Of a stretch of DNA of 22,956 bases, positions 15,724 to 20,835 are shown piece after piece. Origin of the DNA: Patescibacteria group bacterium (GTDB lineage: Bacteria > Patescibacteriota > Minisyncoccia > JAHIHE01); assembly GCA_018896765.1 (NCBI GenBank), contig JAHILZ010000094.1, positions 1 to 22,956 on the forward strand, written 5' to 3'. How positions within the stretch are numbered: the stretch's first letter is position 1; each line of letters begins with the position of its first letter. Under the pieces are notes generated by a model, which searched no databases, was not told the origin of the DNA, and worked only from the letters and a program-made list of their open reading frames with translations. The position numbers and the translations under genes were made by a program.

Positions 15724-16266
15724 TTAAAACCAAATTACATTTAATCCCATTCTCTCAAATTCTTTTCTATTTCCTGTAATTATTGTATTAATGTTTAGCT
15801 TTTTAATGGTAGAAAAATGAAAACTATCGCCTGGCTTTGTATCAAATTCGTTTATTGCATGTAATGCCGTATCTATACTATCATTTTCTAAATTAACTAT
15901 ATTTATAAACTTTGACTGTATAATTTTATGAGTGCAATTTTGTAAATCATCTATAATCTGTTTATAAGAAAAATTTATTTCGTTAAAAAGTATTTTCAGA
16001 TATATATATATATATATCAGTAATCTGTTAATTTTTCTAATAATTCGATAATTGCCTTTATGAAAATCATTGTATTCTTTCACTACTTGCCATAGCTCGT
16101 AGAAACAAAGCGGCGATATATACATTTCGCTTTTCTTCAATACAAGATTTGCCAATAATTTACGCGCGTTTGAAAAATCTTTATGCCCTTCAATAGAAAA
16201 AGAGGCCAAAAAGGCCGTATCTAAGAAGACTTTCTTGTTTTCCATTACGCCTAAATAATTACTCAT
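15724..16266 (-). CDS. PIN domain nuclease (putative toxin)
   Basis: About 180 aa from ATG 16266. ENKKVFLDTAFLASF has the first PIN acid (Asp near residue 16), CFYELWQVV the second (Glu), and DTKPGDSFHFSTIKKLNINTIITGN the third and the core strand. The end GLNVIWF is typical. PIN proteins are Mg-dependent ribonucleases and often VapC-type toxins. The start ATGAGTAA overlaps the stop of the upstream small gene, so translation is coupled; a longer frame to 16281 is unlikely. Codons 84-89 or so are an (AT)9 run giving alternating Ile-Tyr, an odd hydrophobic stretch within the fold. The upstream 95-aa protein is the likely antitoxin. Confidence 0.82.
   Translation of the reverse strand: MSNYLGVMENKKVFLDTAFLASFSIEGHKDFSNARKLLANLVLKKSEMYISPLCFYELWQVVKEYNDFHKGNYRIIRKINRLLIYIYIYLKILFNEINFSYKQIIDDLQNCTHKIIQSKFINIVNLENDSIDTALHAINEFDTKPGDSFHFSTIKKLNINTIITGNRKEFERMGLNVIWF
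16000..16017. repeat. (AT)9 dinucleotide repeat inside the PIN gene
   Basis: Eighteen bases of perfect AT repeat encode Ile-Tyr-Ile-Tyr-Ile-Tyr in the current frame. A gain or loss of one unit shifts the frame and would switch the nuclease off. Confidence 0.9.
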
Positions 16267-16546
16267 ATTCCAACTTTTCAATTCTATTATAGATGTTATC
16301 TATATCAACAAATTTTCCCAAATTAATAGTGCCGGATACATTTATTATGAATTTTTTCTGTTCGTATGAAAGTTGATTAAACAGCTTATCTCCTATATCC
16401 TTTTTGAGGATTAAAAATTTACTTTCCAATATTTGCTCTTTTTCGACAATTTTATCAATATCTTCAACTAATGAGTTTGAATTATTTTTAATTTCTACAG
16501 GAAAGGGGAAATTATATAAATTTTCCAATGTTATTGCCGCGCTCAT
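16259..16546 (-). CDS. Small acidic protein, putative antitoxin of the PIN protein
   Basis: 95 aa, Asn/Glu/Lys-rich, probably helical, with no DNA-binding motif I can name. It begins with a 4-base ATGA overlap with the upstream gene and ends overlapping the PIN start, so the three genes are translationally coupled. The position directly before a PIN gene is the usual place of an antitoxin, which is the basis for the call; similarity to a known antitoxin family is not visible. Confidence 0.65.
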   Translation of the reverse strand: MSAAITLENLYNFPFPVEIKNNSNSLVEDIDKIVEKEQILESKFLILKKDIGDKLFNQLSYEQKKFIINVSGTINLGKFVDIDNIYNRIEKLEYE

Positions 16547-17154
16547 ATTTTCTTAATAACTTTTTTAAATTCCTCAAATTGTTCAGAAATCTGTTTTTTA
16601 AGCTGTTCGTTATCCGGCAATTTATTCACGCTGAAATGCGCGTTAAAATGGGCAACGAATTTTTTCTCTTTTCCCACCGGTTTAATTTCCAACATATAAG
16701 TAATATTATCTTTGTCAAAAAGTATATTTACGCCGGCGTTTTTTATATTTTCTATGCCGGCGATTTTTGATCCGACCAAATCGCTGATTTTAAAATTGTC
16801 ATTTTCAGGAACCACAACCACGTCATAATTAAAACCGTAAGCGGCAAGTTTATTAACATTAACCATATTGCTGTCTATTATTTTTTTGAAATCGTCTAAA
16901 ACTTTAGATTCTTCAGGCGGCGTCTCGCTTTTATCGTTTATTAAAACCCGCACCCCTTCAAATACAATTTCTTTTTTTAAATTTGGAAATATTAAAACTT
17001 TAAGTCCAGGAGCCTCGACAAATGTATGCAAATCTTTGTCTTTGTCGTTTGTTTTAAATAAATCAAATAACTCCTTCTGTGATATAAGAAGATGATTAAA
17101 AGGCTCTAGAAAGAGCGCCGTGATATTTATATTTTTTATAGCTTCTATTTTCAT
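16543..17154 (-). CDS. Unknown 203-aa protein heading the PIN operon
   Basis: MKIEAIKNINITALFLEPFNH... A mixed alpha/beta protein without membrane segments. The middle has KVLIFPNLKKEIVFEGVRVLI and the end a charged helix (LKKQISEQFEEFKKVIKKI). No catalytic motif seen. Its position and size resemble those of the TIGR04255-type protein that heads the HEPN operon (first gene, about 200-245 aa, then small protein, then RNase-fold protein). I see no clear sequence similarity between the two, so a distant relation is only a suggestion. The leader is short, from a promoter at 17161-17189. Confidence 0.65.
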   Translation of the reverse strand: MKIEAIKNINITALFLEPFNHLLISQKELFDLFKTNDKDKDLHTFVEAPGLKVLIFPNLKKEIVFEGVRVLINDKSETPPEESKVLDDFKKIIDSNMVNVNKLAAYGFNYDVVVVPENDNFKISDLVGSKIAGIENIKNAGVNILFDKDNITYMLEIKPVGKEKKFVAHFNAHFSVNKLPDNEQLKKQISEQFEEFKKVIKKI

Positions 17155-17160
17155 ACTTTA

Positions 17161-17189
17161 AGAGTAGCATATTATTAGGAAATAATCAA
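17161..17189 (-). promoter_or_regulatory. Promoter of the PIN operon
   Basis: Minus strand TTGATT (17189-17184), 17-nt spacer, TACTCT (17166-17161), ending 6 bases before the start codon of the first gene. That makes the mRNA nearly leaderless. Close in sequence to the HEPN operon promoter. Confidence 0.6.
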
Positions 17190-17231
17190 GACATTTAGTC
17201 ATTTAACCGTTTATTTAAAGCTAATTTCAAC

Positions 17232-17280
17232 AAAAAACCCGCCGCGCTTCAAATTGAATCAGGACGGGTGGTCTTAGCTG
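17232..17280 (-). ncRNA. RNA B: very short promoter-to-terminator transcript
   Basis: A promoter at 17315-17286 is followed after about 12 nt by a terminator: ACCCG.../...CGGGT arms (17269-17265 with 17241-17237), an adjacent CC/GG pair, and six T (17237-17232). The product would be about 50 nt with no ORF. It may be a small RNA or simply the terminator of the upstream three-gene unit with a fortuitous promoter. Confidence 0.45.
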
Positions 17281-17285
17281 ATTTC

Positions 17286-17315
17286 AATATAGCACATAGT
17301 TAAAATAACTGTCAA
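17286..17315 (-). promoter_or_regulatory. Promoter of RNA B
   Basis: Minus strand TTGACA (17315-17310), then CTATAT at 17-nt spacing (17292-17287), or TATATT at 18 (17291-17286). Confidence 0.55.
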
Positions 17316-17335
17316 ACTAACAGTAGTTACTATTC

Positions 17336-17434
17336 TGTCATTGCTCGCCCTGTTAGATAATTTATATCAAATATGTACAAGTGAAATATATTACTATCTA
17401 ACATGGCGAGGAGCCGAAGCGACGAAGCAATCTT
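17336..17434. repeat. Dispersed TGTCATTGCGAG..GAAGCAATCT repeat split by a palindrome
   Basis: TGTCATTGCTCGCC at the left and GCGAGGAGCCGAAGCGACG... at the right are the two halves of a repeat found whole at 18495-18539 and 18635-18672. Between them lies a roughly 60-bp unit with inverted ends, GCCCTGTTAGATA (17347-17359) and TATCTAACATGGC (17395-17407), one mismatch. It looks like a palindromic insertion into the repeat. Confidence 0.65.
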
Positions 17435-17458
17435 AGTTCCATTACAATCATTTTTCTT

Positions 17459-17641
17459 TTACTCATCTTCATTATTTTTATTATTTTTATTATCAACCTC
17501 AAACGGAGCAAATTTATCTTTTAGCGCTTCTAAATTACTATCTATGGTAAATAAAGTATTTTGTATGTTTATTATGCCATTTTTTATTGTTAATAAAATT
17601 AAAATTATGATTACTATAGCTATCACTAGAATTATATCCAT
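17459..17641 (-). CDS. Short single-pass membrane protein
   Basis: 60 aa: one long Ile/Leu/Val helix (residues 3-19), then NGIINIQNTLFTIDSNLEALKDKF and an Asn/Asp/Glu/Lys tail. It could be a helical bundle or stomatin-like partner, but no family is recognised. It lies 15 bases after the stop of the gene at 17657 and in the same direction, which is the main support that it is real. Confidence 0.5.
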   Translation of the reverse strand: MDIILVIAIVIIILILLTIKNGIINIQNTLFTIDSNLEALKDKFAPFEVDNKNNKNNEDE

Positions 17642-17656
17642 ATTTTTAGTGATATT

Positions 17657-18109
17657 TTATTCCTTCATTAGTAAATTTGCTTTATCGTCAAATTCTTCTT
17701 CTGATAATCCGCTTCTAACTATTCTATCGTTAGTATGTTTCTCTTCGTTGGGGATTAATTCAATATTTGATTCGGCTAAATTTTGGTTACTAAAAACATT
17801 ATAAATATTTTTGTATATCCAGTGCCTATAACTATTTTCTGAATAAACAAAGCTTACTAAACACACATTTAATTTTTGATTATAATGAAATTCCGAATCT
17901 TGAAATTCTATAATTAAACTATCTTTAGATTTAAAGAAGTCTTTCATAAAATTGTTTCCTTGCAGAGCACATTTTTCAATTTTTTCTTGTATTTCTTGTT
18001 GTCTTATTTGTTTATCTTTTTGCGGCAAAAAAATAACTAAATAATAAAATACCGAAAAACTTATTATTAAAATTCCAAATATTAAAGCATAAATTAATTT
18101 TTTGTCCAT
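17657..18109 (-). CDS. Membrane-anchored protein, function unknown
   Basis: 150 aa. An N-terminal anchor helix at residues 7-28 (ALIFGILIISFSVFYYLVIFL), then a charged coiled segment (KDKQIRQQEIQEKIEKC) and a soluble domain with aromatic residues (YSENSYRHWIYKNIYNVF). It ends in an acidic tail. Likely tethered to the membrane with the domain outside. No family recognised. Middle gene of a three-gene unit starting at 18414, with small gaps on both sides. Confidence 0.6.
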   Translation of the reverse strand: MDKKLIYALIFGILIISFSVFYYLVIFLPQKDKQIRQQEIQEKIEKCALQGNNFMKDFFKSKDSLIIEFQDSEFHYNQKLNVCLVSFVYSENSYRHWIYKNIYNVFSNQNLAESNIELIPNEEKHTNDRIVRSGLSEEEFDDKANLLMKE

Positions 18110-18123
18110 ATTTTTAAAATTAA

Positions 18124-18414
18124 TTATTTAATCCCAAAAAATAAATAAGTAACAATCGCGCCTATTATTGTACCAGTAGCACCAACAAGGACGTCCCTCA
18201 AAATAGATGATTTTTTATCTTTCAACCAACTTAAAACAGATCCTTTAAAAGCATTATTTGTAACGGAAGTTGCATTCAAAGAATTAGTTTCGGCATTCAT
18301 TTTATTAAAATTTTGATTTTGAAACAAAAAATTATCAGGAATTTTACTTTTTTCCGTTTCGTGATTTTCTTTTTTATTAAAACAATTATTAATATTAATT
18401 TCTATTAAACTCAT
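18124..18414 (-). CDS. Small tail-anchored membrane protein
   Basis: 96 aa: a polar, Asn-rich N-terminal 65 residues and one hydrophobic C-terminal helix (VLVGATGTIIGAIVTYLFFG, about 75-94) with a Gly-x3-Gly pattern. No function known. It starts 38 bases after the -10 of a promoter of the same type that precedes the NYN and DUF3800 genes, so it may be co-regulated with those modules. Confidence 0.6.
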   Translation of the reverse strand: MSLIEININNCFNKKENHETEKSKIPDNFLFQNQNFNKMNAETNSLNATSVTNNAFKGSVLSWLKDKKSSILRDVLVGATGTIIGAIVTYLFFGIK

Positions 18415-18451
18415 ATCTTTAAACTAATTTATCCACTTACTCTTACTGCTA

Positions 18452-18479
18452 ATTCTACCTCAAAATAAATTTTTAGCAA
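18452..18479 (-). promoter_or_regulatory. Conserved promoter R5 (for the tail-anchored protein gene)
   Basis: Minus strand TTGCTA (18479-18474), 16-nt spacer, TAGAAT (18457-18452). Spacer ends TTGAGG. A relative of the R promoters at 19515-20731. Confidence 0.65.
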
Positions 18480-18494
18480 GGGCAAAACAAACCG

Positions 18495-18539
18495 CGAGAT
18501 TGCTTCGTCTCCGCCAGCGGGCGAATTCTCGCAATGACA
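18495..18539. repeat. GAGATTGCTTCGTC..CTCGCAATGACA repeat, copy
   Basis: An intact REP-like copy with inverted ends (GCGAGATTGC against GCAATGACA/CTCGCAAT). Another is at 18635-18672 and a split one at 17336-17434. I have seen similar repeats in many environmental genomes. The stretch 18543-18575 between the copies is the AAAGTTATA-type 9-nt repeat in inverse orientation, followed by a degenerate R promoter (TTGCTT at 18602-18597, no -10). Confidence 0.7.
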
Positions 18540-18634
18540 AAATTTAACTTTATAACTTTATAACTTTATAACTTCCCCACCCCCTTTTTAACCTTTAAGC
18601 AAGCGAAATAATAAGTTTTTTTTAAATAAATTGA

Positions 18635-18672
18635 GAGATTGCTTCGTCGCCTGCTGGCTTCTCGCAATGACA
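18635..18672. repeat. GAGATTGCTTCGTC..CTCGCAATGACA repeat, copy
   Basis: Second intact copy, 96 bases after the first, with a different loop (GCCTGCTGGCTT). Nothing else is visible between it and the promoter of RNA C; a 64-codon frame on the minus strand here is not supported. Confidence 0.7.
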
Positions 18673-18732
18673 AAAAAATAGCGAAACGAAAAATGGGAAA
18701 AAACGTTTTATCCGCAAAAAAGTTATCCACAA

Positions 18733-18761
18733 TTGACTTATTTAAAATTATACTATACAAT
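18733..18761 (+). promoter_or_regulatory. Promoter of RNA C
   Basis: TTGACT (18733-18738), 17-nt spacer, TACAAT (18756-18761). Confidence 0.65.
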
Positions 18762-18767
18762 TAAATT

Positions 18768-18843
18768 GTAATTGATTCGTCAATTACCCTGCTCGCGGAT
18801 GCGAGTCCGAGATTCAAATCTCGCCCTAGAGGCGAGGTTTTTG
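18768..18843 (+). ncRNA. RNA C: structured RNA convergent with the NYN nuclease gene
   Basis: Hairpins in order: TAATTG/CAATTA (18769-18786), CTCGC-GGAT-GCGAG (18792-18805), CGAGAT-TCAA-ATCTCG (18808-18823) and the terminator CTCGCC-CTAGA-GGCGAG (18820-18836) with T5. The third and fourth share bases 18820-18823 and cannot form together, an attenuator-like switch. The 3' end overlaps the NYN stop codon (18826-18828) on the other strand. A GATTCAAATC stretch mimics a tRNA T-arm, but no acceptor or anticodon arm fits. Confidence 0.65.
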
Positions 18844-19479
18844 TTTTATCACAACAATATCTTTTTTAATTTTTTGAGCGTTTATATTCAAATCCGCCTT
18901 ATCTTTTAGCCAATGCGAAACGTAACCCGCGCTGATTAAGATAAACTTTTTACCTCTTCTTTTTAAAAATTCCGCCAAAGCGGCAAAATCCGCATCGCTT
19001 GAAAGCAAACAAAAAGTATCATATTTTTCCAAAAGCCTAATGGCATCCACGCAAACTTCTACATCAAAATTGCATTTGGGAATATAAATATATTGTCCGC
19101 GTAAATCTTCACATAACGACCGCGTATTATTTTTAAGTTCTGCATCGTTTTTTAAATAATGTTTTATTTTTTGAATCGGCTTAGTAATAGACTTATCAAA
19201 AAGCGATTTTGCTTTTATATTAAGATGAAGTGATTTATTGTTTTGAGGATCTAAGCCGAAATAAAACCGTTTATGCTCGGAAAATAATTTTAAAAAAAAT
19301 GTAAGTTTATCTAAATCTACAATAAGTTTTTGTCCTGCCGACAAATTATTATCATCAAAATCTCGAGTGTCGCGCTCAAACCAATAATCAACATTCCCAA
19401 AATCAATAAAAGTATAAATTTCCCCAAATTTTTCTTTATCTATTCCCAAACTCTTCAATTTAAATTCGGACAAATTCAT
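18826..19479 (-). CDS. NYN domain (PIN-like) ribonuclease
   Basis: 217 aa. TFIDFGNVDYWF (Asp26, Asn29) is the opening strand of NYN/LabA-type nucleases. CNFDVEVCVDAIRLL (Asp139, Asp145) and CLLSSDADFAALAEFLKRRGKKFILIS (Asp162, Asp164) are the remaining acidic site and core strands. The family is predicted to cut RNA with Mg2+ in PIN fashion. The C-terminal 50 residues are basic and may bind RNA. Two R-type promoters lie upstream. RNA C ends tail-to-tail with this gene and overlaps its stop, so the mRNA 3' end and RNA C are complementary. A decayed NYN start at 19867 lies upstream of this gene. Confidence 0.87.
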   Translation of the reverse strand: MNLSEFKLKSLGIDKEKFGEIYTFIDFGNVDYWFERDTRDFDDNNLSAGQKLIVDLDKLTFFLKLFSEHKRFYFGLDPQNNKSLHLNIKAKSLFDKSITKPIQKIKHYLKNDAELKNNTRSLCEDLRGQYIYIPKCNFDVEVCVDAIRLLEKYDTFCLLSSDADFAALAEFLKRRGKKFILISAGYVSHWLKDKADLNINAQKIKKDIVVIKQKPRL

Positions 19480-19514
19480 AAAAATTATATGTAACTTTTA
19501 AATCATCTTTATTA

Positions 19515-19542
19515 ATTCTACCTCAAATGAAATTTTAAGCAA
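19515..19542 (-). promoter_or_regulatory. Conserved promoter R4 (NYN gene)
   Basis: Minus strand TTGCTT (19542-19537), 16-nt spacer, TAGAAT (19520-19515), 35 bases before the NYN start. Confidence 0.65.
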
Positions 19543-19558
19543 GAATAAAAATTAACCC

Positions 19559-19587
19559 ATTCTATCCCCTTTTAAACCTTAAATCAA
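19559..19587 (-). promoter_or_regulatory. Conserved promoter R3
   Basis: Minus strand TTGATT (19587-19582), 17-nt spacer ending AAAAGGGGA, TAGAAT (19564-19559). Tandem with R4, upstream of the NYN gene. Confidence 0.65.
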
Positions 19588-19638
19588 GCGGAAAAAAATG
19601 AATAAATCTATAACTGCAAAACCGGATAACTATAAAAC

Positions 19639-19667
19639 TTGACAAGAAAAAAAGTTTATAATATAAT
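19639..19667 (+). promoter_or_regulatory. Promoter of RNA D (full consensus)
   Basis: TTGACA (19639-19644), 17-nt spacer, TATAAT (19662-19667): the exact consensus hexamers at ideal spacing. Confidence 0.8.
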
Positions 19668-19673
19668 ACAATT

Positions 19674-19717
19674 ACTAAACTTGAAGCGGATATTTCGCAT
19701 GTCCGTTTCTTTTTTTT
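19674..19717 (+). ncRNA. RNA D: about 45-nt promoter-terminator transcript
   Basis: Starting near 19674, the transcript is almost only an 11-bp hairpin (19683-19693 with 19699-19709, two G-U pairs, 5-nt loop) and eight T. No ORF. It lies downstream of, and antisense to, the region of the decayed NYN gene, so it may be what remains of another RNA-nuclease unit. Confidence 0.6.
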
Positions 19718-19828
19718 GCTATTTTTCTTGAAATCTAATAAATTTTTCCAAACGCGCAAAATCCCTAAAATTTCCTCCGGCAAACTACCGAATTTCCCGC
19801 GCCGTCCGCGAACCACGTGCTAAAATTA

Positions 19829-19867
19829 TCAAAGATTTGAAGCGTCAATAAAAGCAAAAATTTTCAT
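19829..19867 (-). pseudogene. NYN gene remnant
   Basis: ATG 19867 encodes MKIFAFIDASNL and then a TGA stop. FIDASNL is the standard first motif of NYN nucleases. It lies 27 bases after the -10 of promoter R2. Downstream frames do not continue a recognisable NYN domain; an 84-codon frame at 19816-19562 is not convincing. I infer a decayed NYN gene that kept its promoter. Confidence 0.55.
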
Positions 19868-19894
19868 AAATTTATCTATGGCTTATCTTAATTC

Positions 19895-19923
19895 ATTCTA
19901 TCCCCTTTTAAAGCTTTAAGCAA
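19895..19923 (-). promoter_or_regulatory. Conserved promoter R2 (NYN remnant)
   Basis: Minus strand TTGCTT (19923-19918), 17-nt spacer AAAGCTTTAAAAGGGGA, TAGAAT (19900-19895). Confidence 0.7.
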
Positions 19924-19965
19924 GAGTAAAAATGATATATTTTACCCGCTTTTTATCCACAGCTC

Positions 19966-19994
19966 TTGACAAGCGAACGAGCGTGCGCTATACT
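19966..19994 (+). promoter_or_regulatory. Promoter of RNA E
   Basis: TTGACA (19966-19971), 17-nt spacer, TATACT (19989-19994). Confidence 0.75.
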
Positions 19995-20000
19995 AATAAC

Positions 20001-20103
20001 ATAGAATTTTGGCGAAGGCCTGCCCTTTTGGCAGAGATTGTCTCGCTACGCGAGATAGCCAAAATTCCTACATAATATCCTTTTCTTTTGAAAAGGGTTT
20101 TTT
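20001..20103 (+). ncRNA. RNA E: three-way-junction RNA convergent with the DUF3800 gene
   Basis: The closing stem GAATTTTGGC (20004-20013) pairs perfectly with GCCAAAATTC (20058-20067). Inside are hairpins CTGCC-CTTTT-GGCAG (20020-20034) and GTCTCGC-TAC-GCGAGAT (20040-20056). The terminator CCTTTT/AAAAGG (20079-20096) with a T-run ends 12 bases before the DUF3800 stop on the other strand. Structured RNA motifs near DUF3800 genes have been reported from comparative genomics; I cannot tell whether this is one of them. Confidence 0.75.
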
Positions 20104-20115
20104 GTTTTCCAAGAA

Positions 20116-20691
20116 CTAAACTTTTTTGATATAAGTTTTTTCTTCCGCCTTTTTAAAAATTTCTTTTTCTTCTTTCTTGCCCAAACTCGCCGCTCGCGCG
20201 CAACCCGCCCATCTATCGGCTAATCTAATCAGCGGATCGCTTTCATCTCTTGAGCTTCTTACAAATTCCAATTTAATATTGCGAACCCTTAAAGCATTGG
20301 TTAGCTCCGCGGCCTTCTTTTTATCAATCCCGTCTACATAAATAATGGCTTTATAATTTCCCCTTGCTTTATCTTGAATCGCTTTTTCCAAAGTTTCAAG
20401 CATCGGCAAAAAATATGGAATAGGTTTTTTATAATGGCCGAAGTAAACCTCTCCTTTTCCTATTTCTTTTTTAACAACCGATTGAAGATACAGAACATTT
20501 CTTTCTATCTGGGTTTTATGCCACTTTCTTTGCCCGATTTTTGTTTGAGATTCAACTTCTAAAAGCTGACTGCGCAATAAATTTTGTTCTTTATCGCTTA
20601 CTACTGCCACTACAATAAAAAAATCGGAACCAACATCTTGCCCTGTTTCGTCAATATAACAATAAAGTTTTTGCTGACTGGGTTGTTTCAT
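20116..20691 (-). CDS. DUF3800 domain protein (predicted RNase H-fold nuclease)
   Basis: 191 aa. YCYIDETGQ (Asp14, Glu15) opens the domain. RKWHKT (about 55-60), IIYVDGID (Asp120) and RDESDPLIRLADRWAGCARA (Asp149, Asp152, Asp159) give the acidic residues expected of a metal-dependent RNase H-like fold. No biochemical role is established to my knowledge. The -10 of promoter R1 ends only 11 bases before the ATG, so the mRNA is practically leaderless. RNA E ends tail-to-tail with it. I infer a nuclease or RNA-binding protein working with that RNA. Confidence 0.88.
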   Translation of the reverse strand: MKQPSQQKLYCYIDETGQDVGSDFFIVVAVVSDKEQNLLRSQLLEVESQTKIGQRKWHKTQIERNVLYLQSVVKKEIGKGEVYFGHYKKPIPYFLPMLETLEKAIQDKARGNYKAIIYVDGIDKKKAAELTNALRVRNIKLEFVRSSRDESDPLIRLADRWAGCARAASLGKKEEKEIFKKAEEKTYIKKV

Positions 20692-20702
20692 AATTCTAAT
20701 TC

Positions 20703-20731
20703 ATTCTATCCCCTTTTTAACCTTTAAGCAA
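20703..20731 (-). promoter_or_regulatory. Conserved promoter R1 (DUF3800 gene, leaderless)
   Basis: Minus strand TTGCTT (20731-20726), 17-nt spacer AAAGGTTAAAAAGGGGA, TAGAAT (20708-20703). The start codon at 20691 leaves room for about 5 nt of leader. Confidence 0.75.
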
Positions 20732-20749
20732 GCAAAAACTGCCAAGCGC

Positions 20750-20778
20750 TTGACAAGGTACTAAGTTAGTAGTATCCT
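20750..20778 (+). promoter_or_regulatory. Promoter of RNA F
   Basis: TTGACA (20750-20755), 17-nt spacer, TATCCT (20773-20778). The -10 is weak (consensus T, A, T and last T only). Confidence 0.55.
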
Positions 20779-20784
20779 AACTAT

Positions 20785-20835
20785 AGGATCCTCGGCCAGG
20801 AGTTTATACACTCCACATGGGCGGGGGATTTTTTT
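20785..20835 (+). ncRNA. RNA F: about 50-nt structured RNA convergent with the next gene
   Basis: ATCCTC (20788-20793) pairs with GGGGAT (20824-20829), GCC with GGC (20795-20797 with 20820-20822), and GGAG-TTTATACA-CTCC (20799-20814) caps it. A run of seven T follows, so the whole fold is also the terminator. The T-run overlaps the stop codon (20834-20836) of the minus-strand gene. Confidence 0.6.

Noticed and set aside
18566..18760. 64-codon minus-strand frame
   Set aside because: It runs through repeats and the promoter of RNA C; the composition is not protein-like.
18787..18836. tRNA gene
   Set aside because: The T-arm-like GATTCAAATC has one base too many, and no acceptor or anticodon arm can be drawn.
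19562..19816. 84-codon minus-strand frame starting GTG
   Set aside because: Low-complexity Lys/Phe-rich sequence crossing RNA D; better explained as debris of a NYN gene.
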